DNA of 64,000 nt from Alphaproteobacteria bacterium (GTDB taxonomy: Bacteria > Pseudomonadota > Alphaproteobacteria > Micropepsales > Micropepsaceae). The notes under the pieces were generated by a model, which did not search any database, was not told the origin of the DNA, and saw nothing but the letters and a program-made list of their open reading frames with translations. Of the stretch, positions 16,039 through 25,662 are shown piece by piece; within the stretch, counting starts at the first letter, position 1, and every line of letters begins with the position of its first letter. The stretch is from contig JAJPHG010000034.1 of NCBI GenBank assembly GCA_021325375.1, positions 90,664 through 154,663 on the forward strand. Reading direction: 5' to 3'. Both the position numbers and the translations under genes were made by a program.

Positions 16039-16851
16039 ATGGCCAAAAACTCCAAGATCGAATGGACGCACCACACATTTAATCCTTGGTGGGGGTGCGT
16101 GAAAGTTTCACCCGCTTGTAAGCACTGCTACGCTGAATCATGGGCACGCAGAGTGGGTGAAGACGTTTGGGGTCTAAAAGCCGAACGCCGCTTTTTTGGC
16201 GAAGAACATTGGAAAGCACCGCTAAAGTGGGATCGCGAAGCGGGCGAAGAGGGCGCGAGGCGTCGGGTATTCTGCGCATCCATGGCGGATGTTTTTGAAG
16301 ATCGGCGCGATCTTGACGTTTGGAGGGCCAAGCTCTGGCCTCTTATTGAAAAGACAAAAAATCTAGATTGGCTTCTACTGACAAAACGTCCGCATGCAAT
16401 CTCGCGTTTGGCCCCTTGGAAAAAGTCATGGCCCGAGAATATCTGGCTGGGGACCACCGCAGAAAACCAGCATTGGGCCAATAAGCGAATTCCTGATCTC
16501 GTTTCCAATTCAGCGCGAGTGCTTTTTCTTTCTTGTGAACCGCTACTTGGCCCGCTTGACCTGCAACCGTGGATTGGGAAAGGTATTGGATGGATTATCG
16601 CTGGTGGGGAAAGTGGCGGTAAGTCGCGTCCTACAGATCCCTCCTGGGTGCGCGCTTTGAGGGATCAATGTTTGAATTCGGGAGTGCCTTTTCATTTCAA
16701 ACAATGGGGCAACTGGGCCCCAATCAACGCGAAGGCGGAGGCTGCGCGCATTCGAATGCTGGCTAGTGGAGAGCGATTGGTGCGTGTGAACAAGAAAATC
16801 GCGGGCAGACATTTGGATGGTCGAACTTGGGACGGCGCTCCCGCGTTCTAG
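16039..16851 (+). CDS. DUF5131 (phage Gp37/Gp68-type) three-cysteine-motif protein
   Basis: A 270-residue protein of the Gp37/Gp68 family (DUF5131). It has the hallmark N-terminus SKIEWTHHTFNPWWGC and a cysteine cluster C20-x6-C27-x2-C30 followed by Tyr (CVKVSPACKHCY), resembling a variant radical-SAM [4Fe-4S] site. Further family motifs are VFCASMADVFED, LLLTKRPH, IWLGTTAENQ, FLSCEPLLG, IIAGGESG and FHFKQWG. The ATG at 16039 has GGGGAG upstream; an in-frame GTG 30 bases earlier is less likely. The gene is AT-richer than its surroundings. The partner tcmP starts one base after its stop. The biochemical activity is not known to me. Confidence 0.87.
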   Translation: MAKNSKIEWTHHTFNPWWGCVKVSPACKHCYAESWARRVGEDVWGLKAERRFFGEEHWKAPLKWDREAGEEGARRRVFCASMADVFEDRRDLDVWRAKLWPLIEKTKNLDWLLLTKRPHAISRLAPWKKSWPENIWLGTTAENQHWANKRIPDLVSNSARVLFLSCEPLLGPLDLQPWIGKGIGWIIAGGESGGKSRPTDPSWVRALRDQCLNSGVPFHFKQWGNWAPINAKAEAARIRMLASGERLVRVNKKIAGRHLDGRTWDGAPAF

Positions 16852-16852
16852 G

Positions 16853-17743
16853 ATGCCAATACAACAGCTCTTATTCGATCTACCTCCTGTCGCAAACGAT
16901 AAGCCCATCCGTTTTGCTCCGGTGAGGAATAAGATTTGGACGGAGCAAAAGGCGAAACTGATCTCTCGCTATCTGCATCTGTTTGTTCTGATCACGAAGC
17001 ATGGCACCTACATAGATGGCTTTGCAGGCCCTCAATACGAAGATAAAAAAGACGCATGGACCGCGAAACAGGTGCTTGAGAGCGAGCCACGATGGCTGAA
17101 GTCGTTTTTCCTTTGCGATCTGGAAAAGACTCAGATTGATGAATTGAAAGACCTAGTCGACGAGCAACCGAAGAGGCCGCGTAGACACATCGAGATTCAT
17201 CAAGGTGACTTTAACAGCGAAGTAAAAAGCATTTTGACGTCGGATAAAATTAACGATCGGATAGCCACTTTCTGCCTTTTGGACCAAAGGACATTCGAAT
17301 GCGACTGGGCGACCGTCACTGCACTGGCGGCCACAAAGAGTACTGAGAAGATTGAGTTGATGTATTTTGTCCCGACCGGTTGGTTTGGGCGGGCAGTAGC
17401 GGGCATTAAGAAGGACAAGGATGCTCGAATGGAGCGTTGGTGGGGACGAAAGGACTGGGAACGTCTTCTAGATATGAATTTGGAAGAGCGTGCCCAGGCA
17501 TTCTGCGAGAGATTCAAGAGCGACTTGGGATATAAGTATGCCTCGCGCTGGCCGATTTATTCCCGCGAACAGGGGCGTGGCCGGACCATGTATCATCTAA
17601 TTCATGCGACCGATCATCGCGCGGCGCCTTACCTGATGGGACGGGCTTATCGCACCGCGACCAAAGCTCCGCCGCCGCAAGAGCAGCTTAGGTTGGAATT
17701 CCTGGAGCTGGAAAAGGCCCTCGGCGGCTCTGCGGTTGACTAA
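16853..17743 (+). CDS. tcmP: Three-Cys-motif partner protein TcmP
   Basis: A 296-residue protein recognised as the regular genomic partner of DUF5131/three-Cys-motif proteins. Visible features are the N-terminal helix region IWTEQKAKLISRYLHLF, a Rossmann/methyltransferase-like glycine loop (TYIDGFAGPQ), and a second acidic strand LLDQRTFECDWATV, where many relatives have a DPFG-type motif. It begins one base after the DUF5131 stop (TAGGATG), so translation is probably coupled. Base composition is AT-rich, indicating transfer. Nucleic-acid or tRNA methylation is suggested by the fold, but this is inference. Confidence 0.78.
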   Translation: MPIQQLLFDLPPVANDKPIRFAPVRNKIWTEQKAKLISRYLHLFVLITKHGTYIDGFAGPQYEDKKDAWTAKQVLESEPRWLKSFFLCDLEKTQIDELKDLVDEQPKRPRRHIEIHQGDFNSEVKSILTSDKINDRIATFCLLDQRTFECDWATVTALAATKSTEKIELMYFVPTGWFGRAVAGIKKDKDARMERWWGRKDWERLLDMNLEERAQAFCERFKSDLGYKYASRWPIYSREQGRGRTMYHLIHATDHRAAPYLMGRAYRTATKAPPPQEQLRLEFLELEKALGGSAVD

Positions 17744-17749
17744 TTTCGC

Positions 17750-18076
17750 TTATTTCTTCCGCGCCCCGAGCCTCGCCGCCTTGCGCAGCGTTTCGTCGAT
17801 GCGCGTCTGCCAGCCGGGGCCGGTCTTGCGGAAATAGGCCAGCACGTCCGGCGACAGCCGCAGATGCACCGATTTCTTCGGCGCCGCGGATTTCGGCCGC
17901 CCGGGCTTGGTCAGCGTCCCGTTCGCGGGCCGGATGACGACGTCGCCGATGGCGATCTCGGCGCGATCCAACTGAGCGTCGGTCCATTCCGGCATTTCCT
18001 CGTAGTCCTCGGCGGTGTTGACGTAAGCGTCGGCCTCAGCCCAGTCGGTGCGCGACTTTCGCTTTTTCTCGCTCAT
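17750..18076 (-). CDS. brnA: BrnA-type antitoxin
   Basis: A 108-residue antitoxin with a flexible charged N-terminus (DWAEADAYVNTAEDYEEMPEWTD contains the conserved EMPEWTD segment) and a C-terminal ribbon-helix-helix DNA-binding part (KSVHLRLSPDVLAYFRKTGPGWQTRIDETL). BrnA neutralises BrnT and represses the brnTA promoter. It overlaps the 3' end of brnT by 41 bases, so the two are co-transcribed in the usual toxin-first order. It is convergent with tcmP, with six bases between the stops. Confidence 0.9.
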   Translation of the reverse strand: MSEKKRKSRTDWAEADAYVNTAEDYEEMPEWTDAQLDRAEIAIGDVVIRPANGTLTKPGRPKSAAPKKSVHLRLSPDVLAYFRKTGPGWQTRIDETLRKAARLGARKK

Positions 18077-18308
18077 TGCGCTTTCTCATCGAGATGATGT
18101 GGCGGACTTCGCGGCACGGCGTCCAGACCAGGAGAACCAAGCGTCCATCCAGCAAGCCGTAGGTATGAAGCCTGGTCTCGCCATGAGCACGACGGTCGTC
18201 GACCTGGGTGAAACGCCGTCCTGCGAAAACGTTCTGCGCATCGGCAAAGTCCAACCCGCGCTCCCGCAGGTTCTTTTCGCGCTTTGCCGGATCGAGGCCG
18301 ATCTCCAT
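18036..18308 (-). CDS. brnT: BrnT-type ribonuclease toxin
   Basis: A 90-residue RelE-fold toxin that cleaves RNA. Characteristic segments are IGLDPAKREKNLRERGLDF, FADAQNVFAG and VDDRRAHGETRLHTYGLLDGRL, then the C-terminal HIISMRKRNERE with the basic catalytic residues. The frame is open further upstream, but MEIGLDP at 18308 matches the family N-terminus. The coding region seems intact. The pair sits next to the DUF5131-TcmP cassette and forms part of the same accessory islet. Confidence 0.9.
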   Translation of the reverse strand: MEIGLDPAKREKNLRERGLDFADAQNVFAGRRFTQVDDRRAHGETRLHTYGLLDGRLVLLVWTPCREVRHIISMRKRNEREKAKVAHRLG

Positions 18309-18531
18309 CCATTCATGTGGACACAATAATTCGAAAAACGTAAGAATACAAGGCTTTTTCGACACTGTGTGGAAATGTCCGCATATCGCGGCTTATACGA
18401 ATCCGCGCGGGCCATCCGAGTCGCGCGCTGCAAAAAGCGCGTCGTTTCGGGATTATTCGGCCATGGCGAATAGCAATGCGCTTGAAAAGCAGTAAAATCG
18501 GGCTTCTTTCTGATTCTCATAAGAGGAAACA
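18309..18531. other. Intergenic region between brnT and the HU gene
   Basis: A 223-base spacer that is relatively AT-rich at both ends. It should contain the leftward brnTA promoter/operator and the rightward promoter of the HU gene; TAAAAT at 18493-18498 is a candidate -10 for HU but has no convincing -35. A GCGCGCTGC...GCGCG hairpin lies near 18422-18450. No open reading frame of note. Confidence 0.4.
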
Positions 18532-18852
18532 ATGGCAACTACCGCAGCTTCCGGCGCCGCCGCGAAACCCAAGACCGTCACGCTCTCCACCAAGCAGCTC
18601 GCCAACGAGATGGCGGACAAGCAGGGCCTCACCCACAAGCAGGGTGCGTCGGTCGTGGAGGATCTCGTCGCGCTGATGACCAAGCATCTCAAGAAGGGCA
18701 CCCGCATCCGCCTCAACGGGCTCGGCATCCTGCAGGTGCGCAAGCGCGCCGCGCGCATGGGCCGCAACCCCGCGACGGGCGAAGCCATCAAGATCAAGGC
18801 GAGCAAGAAGGTCTCCTTCCGCCCCGCCAAGGAGCTGAAGGAAGCCGTCTAG
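18532..18852 (+). CDS. HU/IHF-family DNA-binding protein
   Basis: A 106-residue histone-like protein with an Ala-rich N-terminal extension (about 18 residues), then the dimerisation helices (TKQLANEMADKQGLTHKQGA) and the DNA-gripping arm (RIRLNGLGILQVRKRAARMGRNPATGEAIKI), ending KKVSFRPAKELKEAV. The PATGE and RPAKELK motifs are diagnostic. AAGAGGAAA gives a good ribosome-binding site. HU-type proteins bend and compact DNA. The N-terminal extension is unusual compared with the 90-residue norm. Confidence 0.95.
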   Translation: MATTAASGAAAKPKTVTLSTKQLANEMADKQGLTHKQGASVVEDLVALMTKHLKKGTRIRLNGLGILQVRKRAARMGRNPATGEAIKIKASKKVSFRPAKELKEAV

Positions 18853-18966
18853 GGCCTCCTTCTCCGATCGGTCGAAGCCGGATCCGCGCTCGAGGGCGCC
18901 GGTCCGGCTTTGCCTTTTTCGGGGATCGCGGCTAGCCATAGTGCGTTGCCCGGGTTGGAGCCGCTT

Positions 18967-20304
18967 GTGACGACCGAAGCCACCGAGCCGCGGAGCGGCG
19001 GCCTGCTCCATATCCTGGGCGTGGGCTTCGGCATCGCCGTCGGCGTCGGCATGATGATGGGCTCGGGCATCCTGCAGTCGCCGCATCTCATCGCGGCTGC
19101 GGTGCCGAATGTCGTCCTGATCATCGCTCTATGGGTTCTGGGCGGCGTGCACGCGGCGCTCGGCGCCAACGTCGTGGCCGAACTGGCGACGACGATGCCG
19201 AGGGCGGGCGGGCCCTATGTCTACGCGCATCGCGCGCTGGGCGATGTCGGCGGGCTGATCGTCGGCTGGAGCAATTGGGTGTCCACCCTGGCGGGGATCG
19301 CCGCCAACACCGTGACCTTCGCGAAATTCCTGGCCCTGCTCTGGCCAGGCGCCGAAACCAACATGGCGATCGTGGCGGTCGCGCTCCAGGTGGTCATCTA
19401 CGGCGCCAACATCATGGGTCTGCGCGAGGGCAGGTTCATCCAGCAGGCCACGACCCTGATCAAATGCCTCATGCTGCTCGCCTTCGCCGTCGCCGCGGTC
19501 GTGCTTGGCACGCGCGCGACGTTCGGCCAGATCGCGTCGGCGTCGGCGCCCGCCGTCGGCGTCTGGGCGATCATCGCCGCCTACAACAAGATCCGCGGCG
19601 CTTATGCCGGATGGGAGGCGCCGGTCTATTTCACCGAGGAGAACGCGCAGCCGTCGCGCAGCATTCCGCGTGCGCTGATGTTGGGACTGGCGCTGACGGT
19701 CGTGCTCTATGTCGGCGTCAACGCGGCGCTGTTCTGGGCCATAGGCCTGTCCGGCGTGGCGCGGCAGGTCGAGCCGTTCACGACGGTGCTCGATCTCTTC
19801 GGCGGCCCGCTGCCGTCGATCCTTTTCGCCTTCGGCGCGATGATCACGGTCGCGAGCTGCGCCAACGCCAACATCATGAGCGCGCCGCGCATCCTGTTCG
19901 CCTTGTCGCGCGACAAGCTGTTGCCGCGCATCCTGCAGACCGTCAATGCGGGCGGCAGCCCGAGCATCGCGTTCCTGACCTCGGCAGTGTTTTCCGTGGC
20001 GCTCGCCGCGACGGGCAGCTTCAGCCTGGTCTTCGGATTGATCGGAACGCTGAATTCGCTCGCGGGGCTGCTGGTCGGCGTCTCGCTGTTCGTGCTGCGC
20101 TTTCGCGAGCCCGATCTCGAGCGGCCGTTCCGCGCATGGTTCTATCCCGTGCTGCCCGCGCTCGCGGTCGTCATCGACGCGGTGCTGCTCGTGCTCTTCC
20201 TGGGCGTGGACGCCAAAGGCGCCTATTTCGCCATAGGCCTTTCGGCGCTGTGTGTTCCCTTCGCCCTGATCGCGCGGCGCACGGTTGCGCGCGGGAATAA
20301 TTGA
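18967..20304 (+). CDS. APC-superfamily amino acid permease
   Basis: A 445-residue inner-membrane transporter with about 12 hydrophobic segments. The first carries the APC signature GIAVGVGMMMGSGILQSPH and is followed by TTMPRAGGPYVYAHRALGDVGG. The GTG at 18967 with GGAG six bases upstream is preferred over a longer frame. The substrate cannot be read from sequence; the family exchanges or imports amino acids or amines. It is a single gene between HU and a cupredoxin. Confidence 0.88.
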   Translation: MTTEATEPRSGGLLHILGVGFGIAVGVGMMMGSGILQSPHLIAAAVPNVVLIIALWVLGGVHAALGANVVAELATTMPRAGGPYVYAHRALGDVGGLIVGWSNWVSTLAGIAANTVTFAKFLALLWPGAETNMAIVAVALQVVIYGANIMGLREGRFIQQATTLIKCLMLLAFAVAAVVLGTRATFGQIASASAPAVGVWAIIAAYNKIRGAYAGWEAPVYFTEENAQPSRSIPRALMLGLALTVVLYVGVNAALFWAIGLSGVARQVEPFTTVLDLFGGPLPSILFAFGAMITVASCANANIMSAPRILFALSRDKLLPRILQTVNAGGSPSIAFLTSAVFSVALAATGSFSLVFGLIGTLNSLAGLLVGVSLFVLRFREPDLERPFRAWFYPVLPALAVVIDAVLLVLFLGVDAKGAYFAIGLSALCVPFALIARRTVARGNN

Positions 20305-20351
20305 CAGCGTCAATTGATGGACGCGGCCGCGCCGGCGGCATAGGCTCGTAG

Positions 20352-21847
<1,496 letters not shown>

Positions 21848-21853
21848 GCGGCG

Positions 21854-22327
21854 ATGCGCGACGCCGCTCCCGTGCTGGGTGTCGCGCTCGGGATCGCAGG
21901 CCTTGCCGCCAATGTCTGGTGGCCGTCATGGCCGCTGGCATGGGCGGGTATTGCTTGCGTGGTCGGATCGCTGCTGGCGGGCGCCGCCCTCCACGCGCTT
22001 TCCGCGTTCGAGCGTGCGCGGCGGGAACGCTCGCTCGCGTTGAACGCGCGCGCGCAGGCCGAAGCCGGCTATTGGCGCACGATCCGGGACCTGGTTTGGG
22101 AATTCGCGCGCCGGTTCCGGGTCGTCTACACGTTGGGCATCACGGTGTCGGTCTTCCTGCTCAACGAGCCGCCGCAATACGCCTGGACAGGCTGGTCGCT
22201 CGGGGCATTCTCGCTGCTGCTCGGCATCTTGTTGATCGCGACCCTCAACCATATCTTCGTGGTACGCCGCGCGCGGTTGCTGCGCGCGACGGGCGAAGAT
22301 GAAATCGATGTCAGGGGATCGTCATGA
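21854..22327 (+). CDS. Hypothetical inner-membrane protein, four predicted helices
   Basis: A 157-residue protein with two N-terminal hydrophobic segments (VLGVALGIAGLAANVWWP; WAGIACVVGSLLAGAALHAL), a charged amphipathic middle (FERARRERSLALNARAQAEAGYW) and two more membrane segments (TLGITVSVFLL; SLLLGILLIATLNHIFVV). It starts six bases after mdh, and its stop overlaps the first DUF2141 gene by four bases, so it is probably co-transcribed with those genes. No known domain recognised. Confidence 0.7.
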   Translation: MRDAAPVLGVALGIAGLAANVWWPSWPLAWAGIACVVGSLLAGAALHALSAFERARRERSLALNARAQAEAGYWRTIRDLVWEFARRFRVVYTLGITVSVFLLNEPPQYAWTGWSLGAFSLLLGILLIATLNHIFVVRRARLLRATGEDEIDVRGSS

Positions 22328-22755
22328 AACGCGTTGCCCAAGCCTTGTCCGCCGGCGTCATGCTTCTTTCCCAGGCGGCCCTCGCGGCAGATACAGCGAC
22401 GCTCACCGTCAAGGTCCTGAACGTGTCCGACAAGGGCGGCGATCTGCGCATCGGCGTCTATGACCAGGCGACGTTCGTGATGCGCGGCTCCAAGCCCGTG
22501 ACGGGCGAGGTCGTGCCGGCGAAGGCGGGGACGATGAGCTTCACGTTCACCGTCAAGCCCGGGGAGTACGGCGTCAAGGTGCTGCAGGACCTGAACCGCA
22601 ACGGCAAGCTGGACATGTCGATGATGGGCATGATGCCGGCCGAGCCTTTCGGCCTGTCGAACGACGCCAAGCCCACGATGAGCGGGCCGCCCTGGGACGA
22701 CGCGAAGATCGCGCTCAAGCCGGGTGCGACCACCATCACGATCACGTTGCACTGA
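22324..22755 (+). CDS. DUF2141 exported protein, paralogue 1
   Basis: A 143-residue exported protein with a signal peptide (MKRVAQALSAGVMLLSQAALAA) and one DUF2141 domain. The family pattern is visible: LNVSDKGGDLRIGVYD, then PGEYGVKVLQDLNRNGKLD, then EPFGLSNDA and a C-terminal beta strand ending TITITLH. Here the usual acidic DxNxNGxxD segment is kept, while the middle has Met-rich MSMMGMMPAEP. Function of the family is unknown. First of three tandem paralogues. Confidence 0.85.
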   Translation: MKRVAQALSAGVMLLSQAALAADTATLTVKVLNVSDKGGDLRIGVYDQATFVMRGSKPVTGEVVPAKAGTMSFTFTVKPGEYGVKVLQDLNRNGKLDMSMMGMMPAEPFGLSNDAKPTMSGPPWDDAKIALKPGATTITITLH

Positions 22756-22756
22756 G

Positions 22757-23182
22757 ATGCGCTGGGCCGCCGCCGCCATGTTCGCAGGCCTCGCCATGGC
22801 GCCGCCCGCGCTCGCCGCCGACGCCACAGCCCCGGTGACCCTGACCGTCACCGTGCTCAATGTCAGCGACGCGGGCGGCCAGATCCAGGTCGGCGTCTAT
22901 GACGAGGCGGGCTTCAAGGCCAAGCACGGCACGCCGGTCGCGGGCAAGATCACGGCGGCGCGCCCCGGCACGATGACCGTCACCATCGACGGGCTCGCGC
23001 CCGGCATCTATGCGGTGAAGATGTTCCAGGACGTTAACCGCAACGGCTATTTCGATTTCGGGTTCAAGTTCACCGAGCCGTATGGTTTCTCCAATGACCC
23101 GGCGGCGCCGATCCCGAGCTTCGACGACGCGAAATTCGCGCTCAACGCGGGCTCGAACGCCATCACCGTCACGCTGCACTGA
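22757..23182 (+). CDS. DUF2141 exported protein, paralogue 2
   Basis: A 141-residue exported protein starting one base after the stop of paralogue 1. The signal peptide is MRWAAAAMFAGLAMAPPALA. The domain repeats the pattern LNVSDAGGQIQVGVYD, PGIYAVKMFQDVNRNGYFD, EPYGFSNDPAA and a final AITVTLH. It is closest to the neighbouring copies, so local duplication is likely. Extracytoplasmic location is predicted; no catalytic residues are apparent. Confidence 0.85.
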   Translation: MRWAAAAMFAGLAMAPPALAADATAPVTLTVTVLNVSDAGGQIQVGVYDEAGFKAKHGTPVAGKITAARPGTMTVTIDGLAPGIYAVKMFQDVNRNGYFDFGFKFTEPYGFSNDPAAPIPSFDDAKFALNAGSNAITVTLH

Positions 23183-23188
23183 GCATTC

Positions 23189-23623
23189 ATGAGAAAAATC
23201 GCGTTGGTCTGTGCGTTGCTTCTCACCCCCGCGCTCGCGCGGGCGCAGGAGAAGGCGGTGCTCGTCGTAACCGTGCAGCACATCTCGTCGAAGGGCGGCG
23301 TACTCAGGCTCGCGCTCTACGACCGCAAATCCTTCGCCGACGACGATTCGGCGCCCATCATCGATAAGGTCGTCGCCGCCAAGCCCTGGACCGAAATCGT
23401 GACCTTCGATCCCGTGCCGCCCGGGACCTATGCGGTCAAGATGTTCCAGGACGCCAACCGCAACGAGCGGTTCGACTTCGACTGGCTGGGCATCCCCGCC
23501 GAGCGCTACGGCTTCTCCAACAATGCGGGGCCGGACTGGATGCATCTGGCGCCGCCGAGCTTCGATGCCGCCAAGATCGCGCTCAAGCCGGGCCAGAACG
23601 CGATCTCGATCTGGCTGCACTAA
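23189..23623 (+). CDS. DUF2141 exported protein, paralogue 3
   Basis: A 144-residue protein with a signal peptide (MRKIALVCALLLTPALARAQ), six bases after paralogue 2. It keeps ISSKGGVLRLALYD, PGTYAVKMFQDANRNERFD, ERYGFSNNAG and the terminal AISIWLH. It is the most diverged of the three, with a longer loop containing PDWMHLAPPSF. The three may form hetero-assemblies or a functional series, which is inference. Confidence 0.85.
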   Translation: MRKIALVCALLLTPALARAQEKAVLVVTVQHISSKGGVLRLALYDRKSFADDDSAPIIDKVVAAKPWTEIVTFDPVPPGTYAVKMFQDANRNERFDFDWLGIPAERYGFSNNAGPDWMHLAPPSFDAAKIALKPGQNAISIWLH

Positions 23624-23736
23624 GCGCAATAGGGTCAAGCGTACTTCGCTTGACCCGTAAATTGCGCGCCAATCAAGGAATCTAGCGCGGGAAAAATTCG
23701 CTTTCCTGGACGCGTGGCACTGAATATAGACGGGTG

Positions 23737-24273
23737 ATGATCCCCCGTCTTGAGACCGAAAGGCTCGTCCTGCGCGGCCTGACCGCAGGCGATTTCGAGA
23801 AGCTGGCCGAGTTCATGGCCGATCCCGACGTGGCGCGCTATCTGAGCGGCGAGCCGCTGACGCGCGCCGACACCTGGCGCAGCCTCGCGGTCGCGCTCGG
23901 CCATTGGCAGCTGCGCGGCTACGGCGTTTGGGCGGTGGAGCGCAAATCGGACGGCGCCTTCATCGGCCGCGTCGGCATGATCAATCCCGAAGGCTGGCCC
24001 GGGCTCGAGGTCGGCTGGACGCTCGGCCAGCCCTATTGGGGGCAGGGCTATGCCAGCGAAGCGGCGCGCGCCGCGCTGGACTACGCGTTCCTCACCCAGC
24101 CCGTGGAGCGCGTCATCTCCTGCATCGATCCCGATAACGCCGCCTCGCAAGCGGTGGCCACGCGCTTGGGTGAGACCAAGGGCGAGCTTCGCATGCTGCA
24201 CATCGCCGGCAAGGACTTCCCCGCCGACATCTGGAGCATCACGCGGGCGGAGTGGACGGCACGCAGGCGATGA
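23737..24273 (+). CDS. GNAT acetyltransferase, RimJ/RimL-like
   Basis: A 178-residue acetyltransferase. The N-terminal IPRLETERLVLRGLTAGDFE is typical of the RimJ/RimL-like branch, and the acetyl-CoA motif A includes EVGWTLGQPYWGQGYASEAARAAL. The C-terminal part has ERVISCIDPDNAASQAVATRLG. Substrate unknown; relatives acetylate protein N-termini or small molecules. The ATG at 23737 directly follows an in-frame GTG. It stands alone between the DUF2141 genes and a repeat element. Confidence 0.88.
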   Translation: MIPRLETERLVLRGLTAGDFEKLAEFMADPDVARYLSGEPLTRADTWRSLAVALGHWQLRGYGVWAVERKSDGAFIGRVGMINPEGWPGLEVGWTLGQPYWGQGYASEAARAALDYAFLTQPVERVISCIDPDNAASQAVATRLGETKGELRMLHIAGKDFPADIWSITRAEWTARRR

Positions 24274-24285
24274 ACGATCCCTCAA

Positions 24286-24410
24286 TGTCATGGCCCGCGA
24301 ATGCGGGCCACCCAGCTGGGTTCTGCACGGCGCCGGCGGAATGATCTTCGAAAGTCCTGGGCGAATTTTTTCTGCGTCACCTGGGCGGCCCGCATTTGCG
24401 GGCCGTGACA
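24286..24410. repeat. Paired intergenic palindrome, family B (copy 1)
   Basis: Left unit (24286-24320): TGTCATGGCCCGCGAATGCGG followed by a GCCACCCAG tail. Right unit (24378-24410): CACCTGGGCGGCCCGC...GCGGGCCGTGACA. Each is a hairpin around CCCGC/GCGGG and together they form an inverted pair. Nearly the same block is found at 57562-57653. A REP/BIME-like element between two rightward genes. Confidence 0.75.
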
Positions 24411-24423
24411 ATTGGGGAAATCG

Positions 24424-25662
24424 TTGAGCGTAGAAACGTCATCCGCTCCCACCCTCTACCGCCGCCGCGATTTCTTCTCGTTCGTGTCGGGGCGGTTCCT
24501 GTCGACCGTGGCGATGCAGGTGCAGTCGATCGCGATCGGCTGGCAGATCTACGACATCGAGCGCACGCCGCTCGCGCTCGGCCTCGTCGGCGCCTGCCAA
24601 TTCCTGCCGATGTTCCTGCTCACGCTGCCCGCGGGCGAGATTGCCGATCGCCTCGACCAGCGCCGCGTCTATGCCGCGGCACTCGCGCTCCAGGGGCTGT
24701 GCTCGGGGCTGTTCCTGCTGCTCAGCCTCGCAGCGCCGCATCGTGCGCTGCCGTTCTATCTGATCCTGATCCTGTTCGGCGCGGCGCGCGGCTTTTCGGC
24801 GCCGTCGGGCAGCTCGCTGCTCGCCTTCCTCGTGCCGCAGGAGCGGCTGGCGCGGTCGATCGCGTTCAACTCGTCGATCTTCACCGTTGCCGTCATCGCG
24901 GGCCCGGCGCTCGGCGGCGCGCTCTACGCATTCGGGCCGTTTGCGACCTATGGCACCTGCCTTGCCGGTTTTCTGATCGCAGCGGCGCTGATGCTCGGCC
25001 TGGGCGGGCGCCGCATCGACCGCAGCGCGCAGCACGAAGCCTCGCGGTTGGCGCGCGTCGTGGAAGGCATCCGCTTCGTGCGCGAGCGCCCCGTCGTGCT
25101 GGGCGCGATCTCGCTCGATCTCTTCGCGGTGCTGCTCGGCGGCGCGGTGGCCCTTCTGCCGGTCTATGCGCGCGACATCCTGCATCAGGGGCCATTGTGG
25201 CTCGGCATCCTGCGCGCCTCGCCCGCGGTCGGCGCCGCGGTGACGGCGCTGGCGCTCGCCTGGTGGCCGATCAGGCGCCGGGCGGGGCTTTCCATGTTCG
25301 CCTGCGTCGCGATCTTCGGCGTGGCGACGATCGTCTTCGGCCTGTCGCGCAACCTGTGGCTTTCGATGGCGGCCCTCGCGGTCACCGGCGCCTCGGACAT
25401 GGTCAGCGTCTATGTGCGCACGTCGCTGATCAATTTCGCCACGCCCGACCACATGCGCGGGCGCGTCGGCGCGGTGAACATGCTCTTCATCGGCGCGTCG
25501 AACGAGCTCGGCGAGTTCGAATCCGGCATCACCGCGGCCCTGTTCGGCACGGTGCGCGCGGTCGTCATCGGCGGGCTCGGCACGCTCGCGGTCGTAGGCG
25601 TGTGGATGAAGCTGTTCCCGCCGCTGCGCGACGTCGACAAGCTGACCGACGTCAGCGCCTGA
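24424..25662 (+). CDS. MFS transporter, EntS/MFS_3-like
   Basis: An inner-membrane major facilitator of about 412 residues with roughly 12 hydrophobic segments. Features are the N-terminal RRRDFFSFVSGRFLSTVAMQVQSIAIGWQ, the loop 2-3 motif GEIADRLDQRR, and SSGTS-like SAPSGSSLLAFLVP. This resembles the EntS/MFS_3 group that often exports small molecules or siderophores, but the substrate is unknown. The start is uncertain: the TTG at 24424 has GGGG six bases upstream and is favoured over the TTG at 24412. Its 3' end overlaps the convergent ybhB-like gene by 11 bases. Confidence 0.85.
   Translation: MSVETSSAPTLYRRRDFFSFVSGRFLSTVAMQVQSIAIGWQIYDIERTPLALGLVGACQFLPMFLLTLPAGEIADRLDQRRVYAAALALQGLCSGLFLLLSLAAPHRALPFYLILILFGAARGFSAPSGSSLLAFLVPQERLARSIAFNSSIFTVAVIAGPALGGALYAFGPFATYGTCLAGFLIAAALMLGLGGRRIDRSAQHEASRLARVVEGIRFVRERPVVLGAISLDLFAVLLGGAVALLPVYARDILHQGPLWLGILRASPAVGAAVTALALAWWPIRRRAGLSMFACVAIFGVATIVFGLSRNLWLSMAALAVTGASDMVSVYVRTSLINFATPDHMRGRVGAVNMLFIGASNELGEFESGITAALFGTVRAVVIGGLGTLAVVGVWMKLFPPLRDVDKLTDVSA

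Noticed and set aside
16039..17743. Prophage, because DUF5131 is named after phage Gp37/Gp68
   Set aside because: No integrase, capsid, terminase, tail or attachment repeat is visible on either side. The pair looks like a small accessory cassette.
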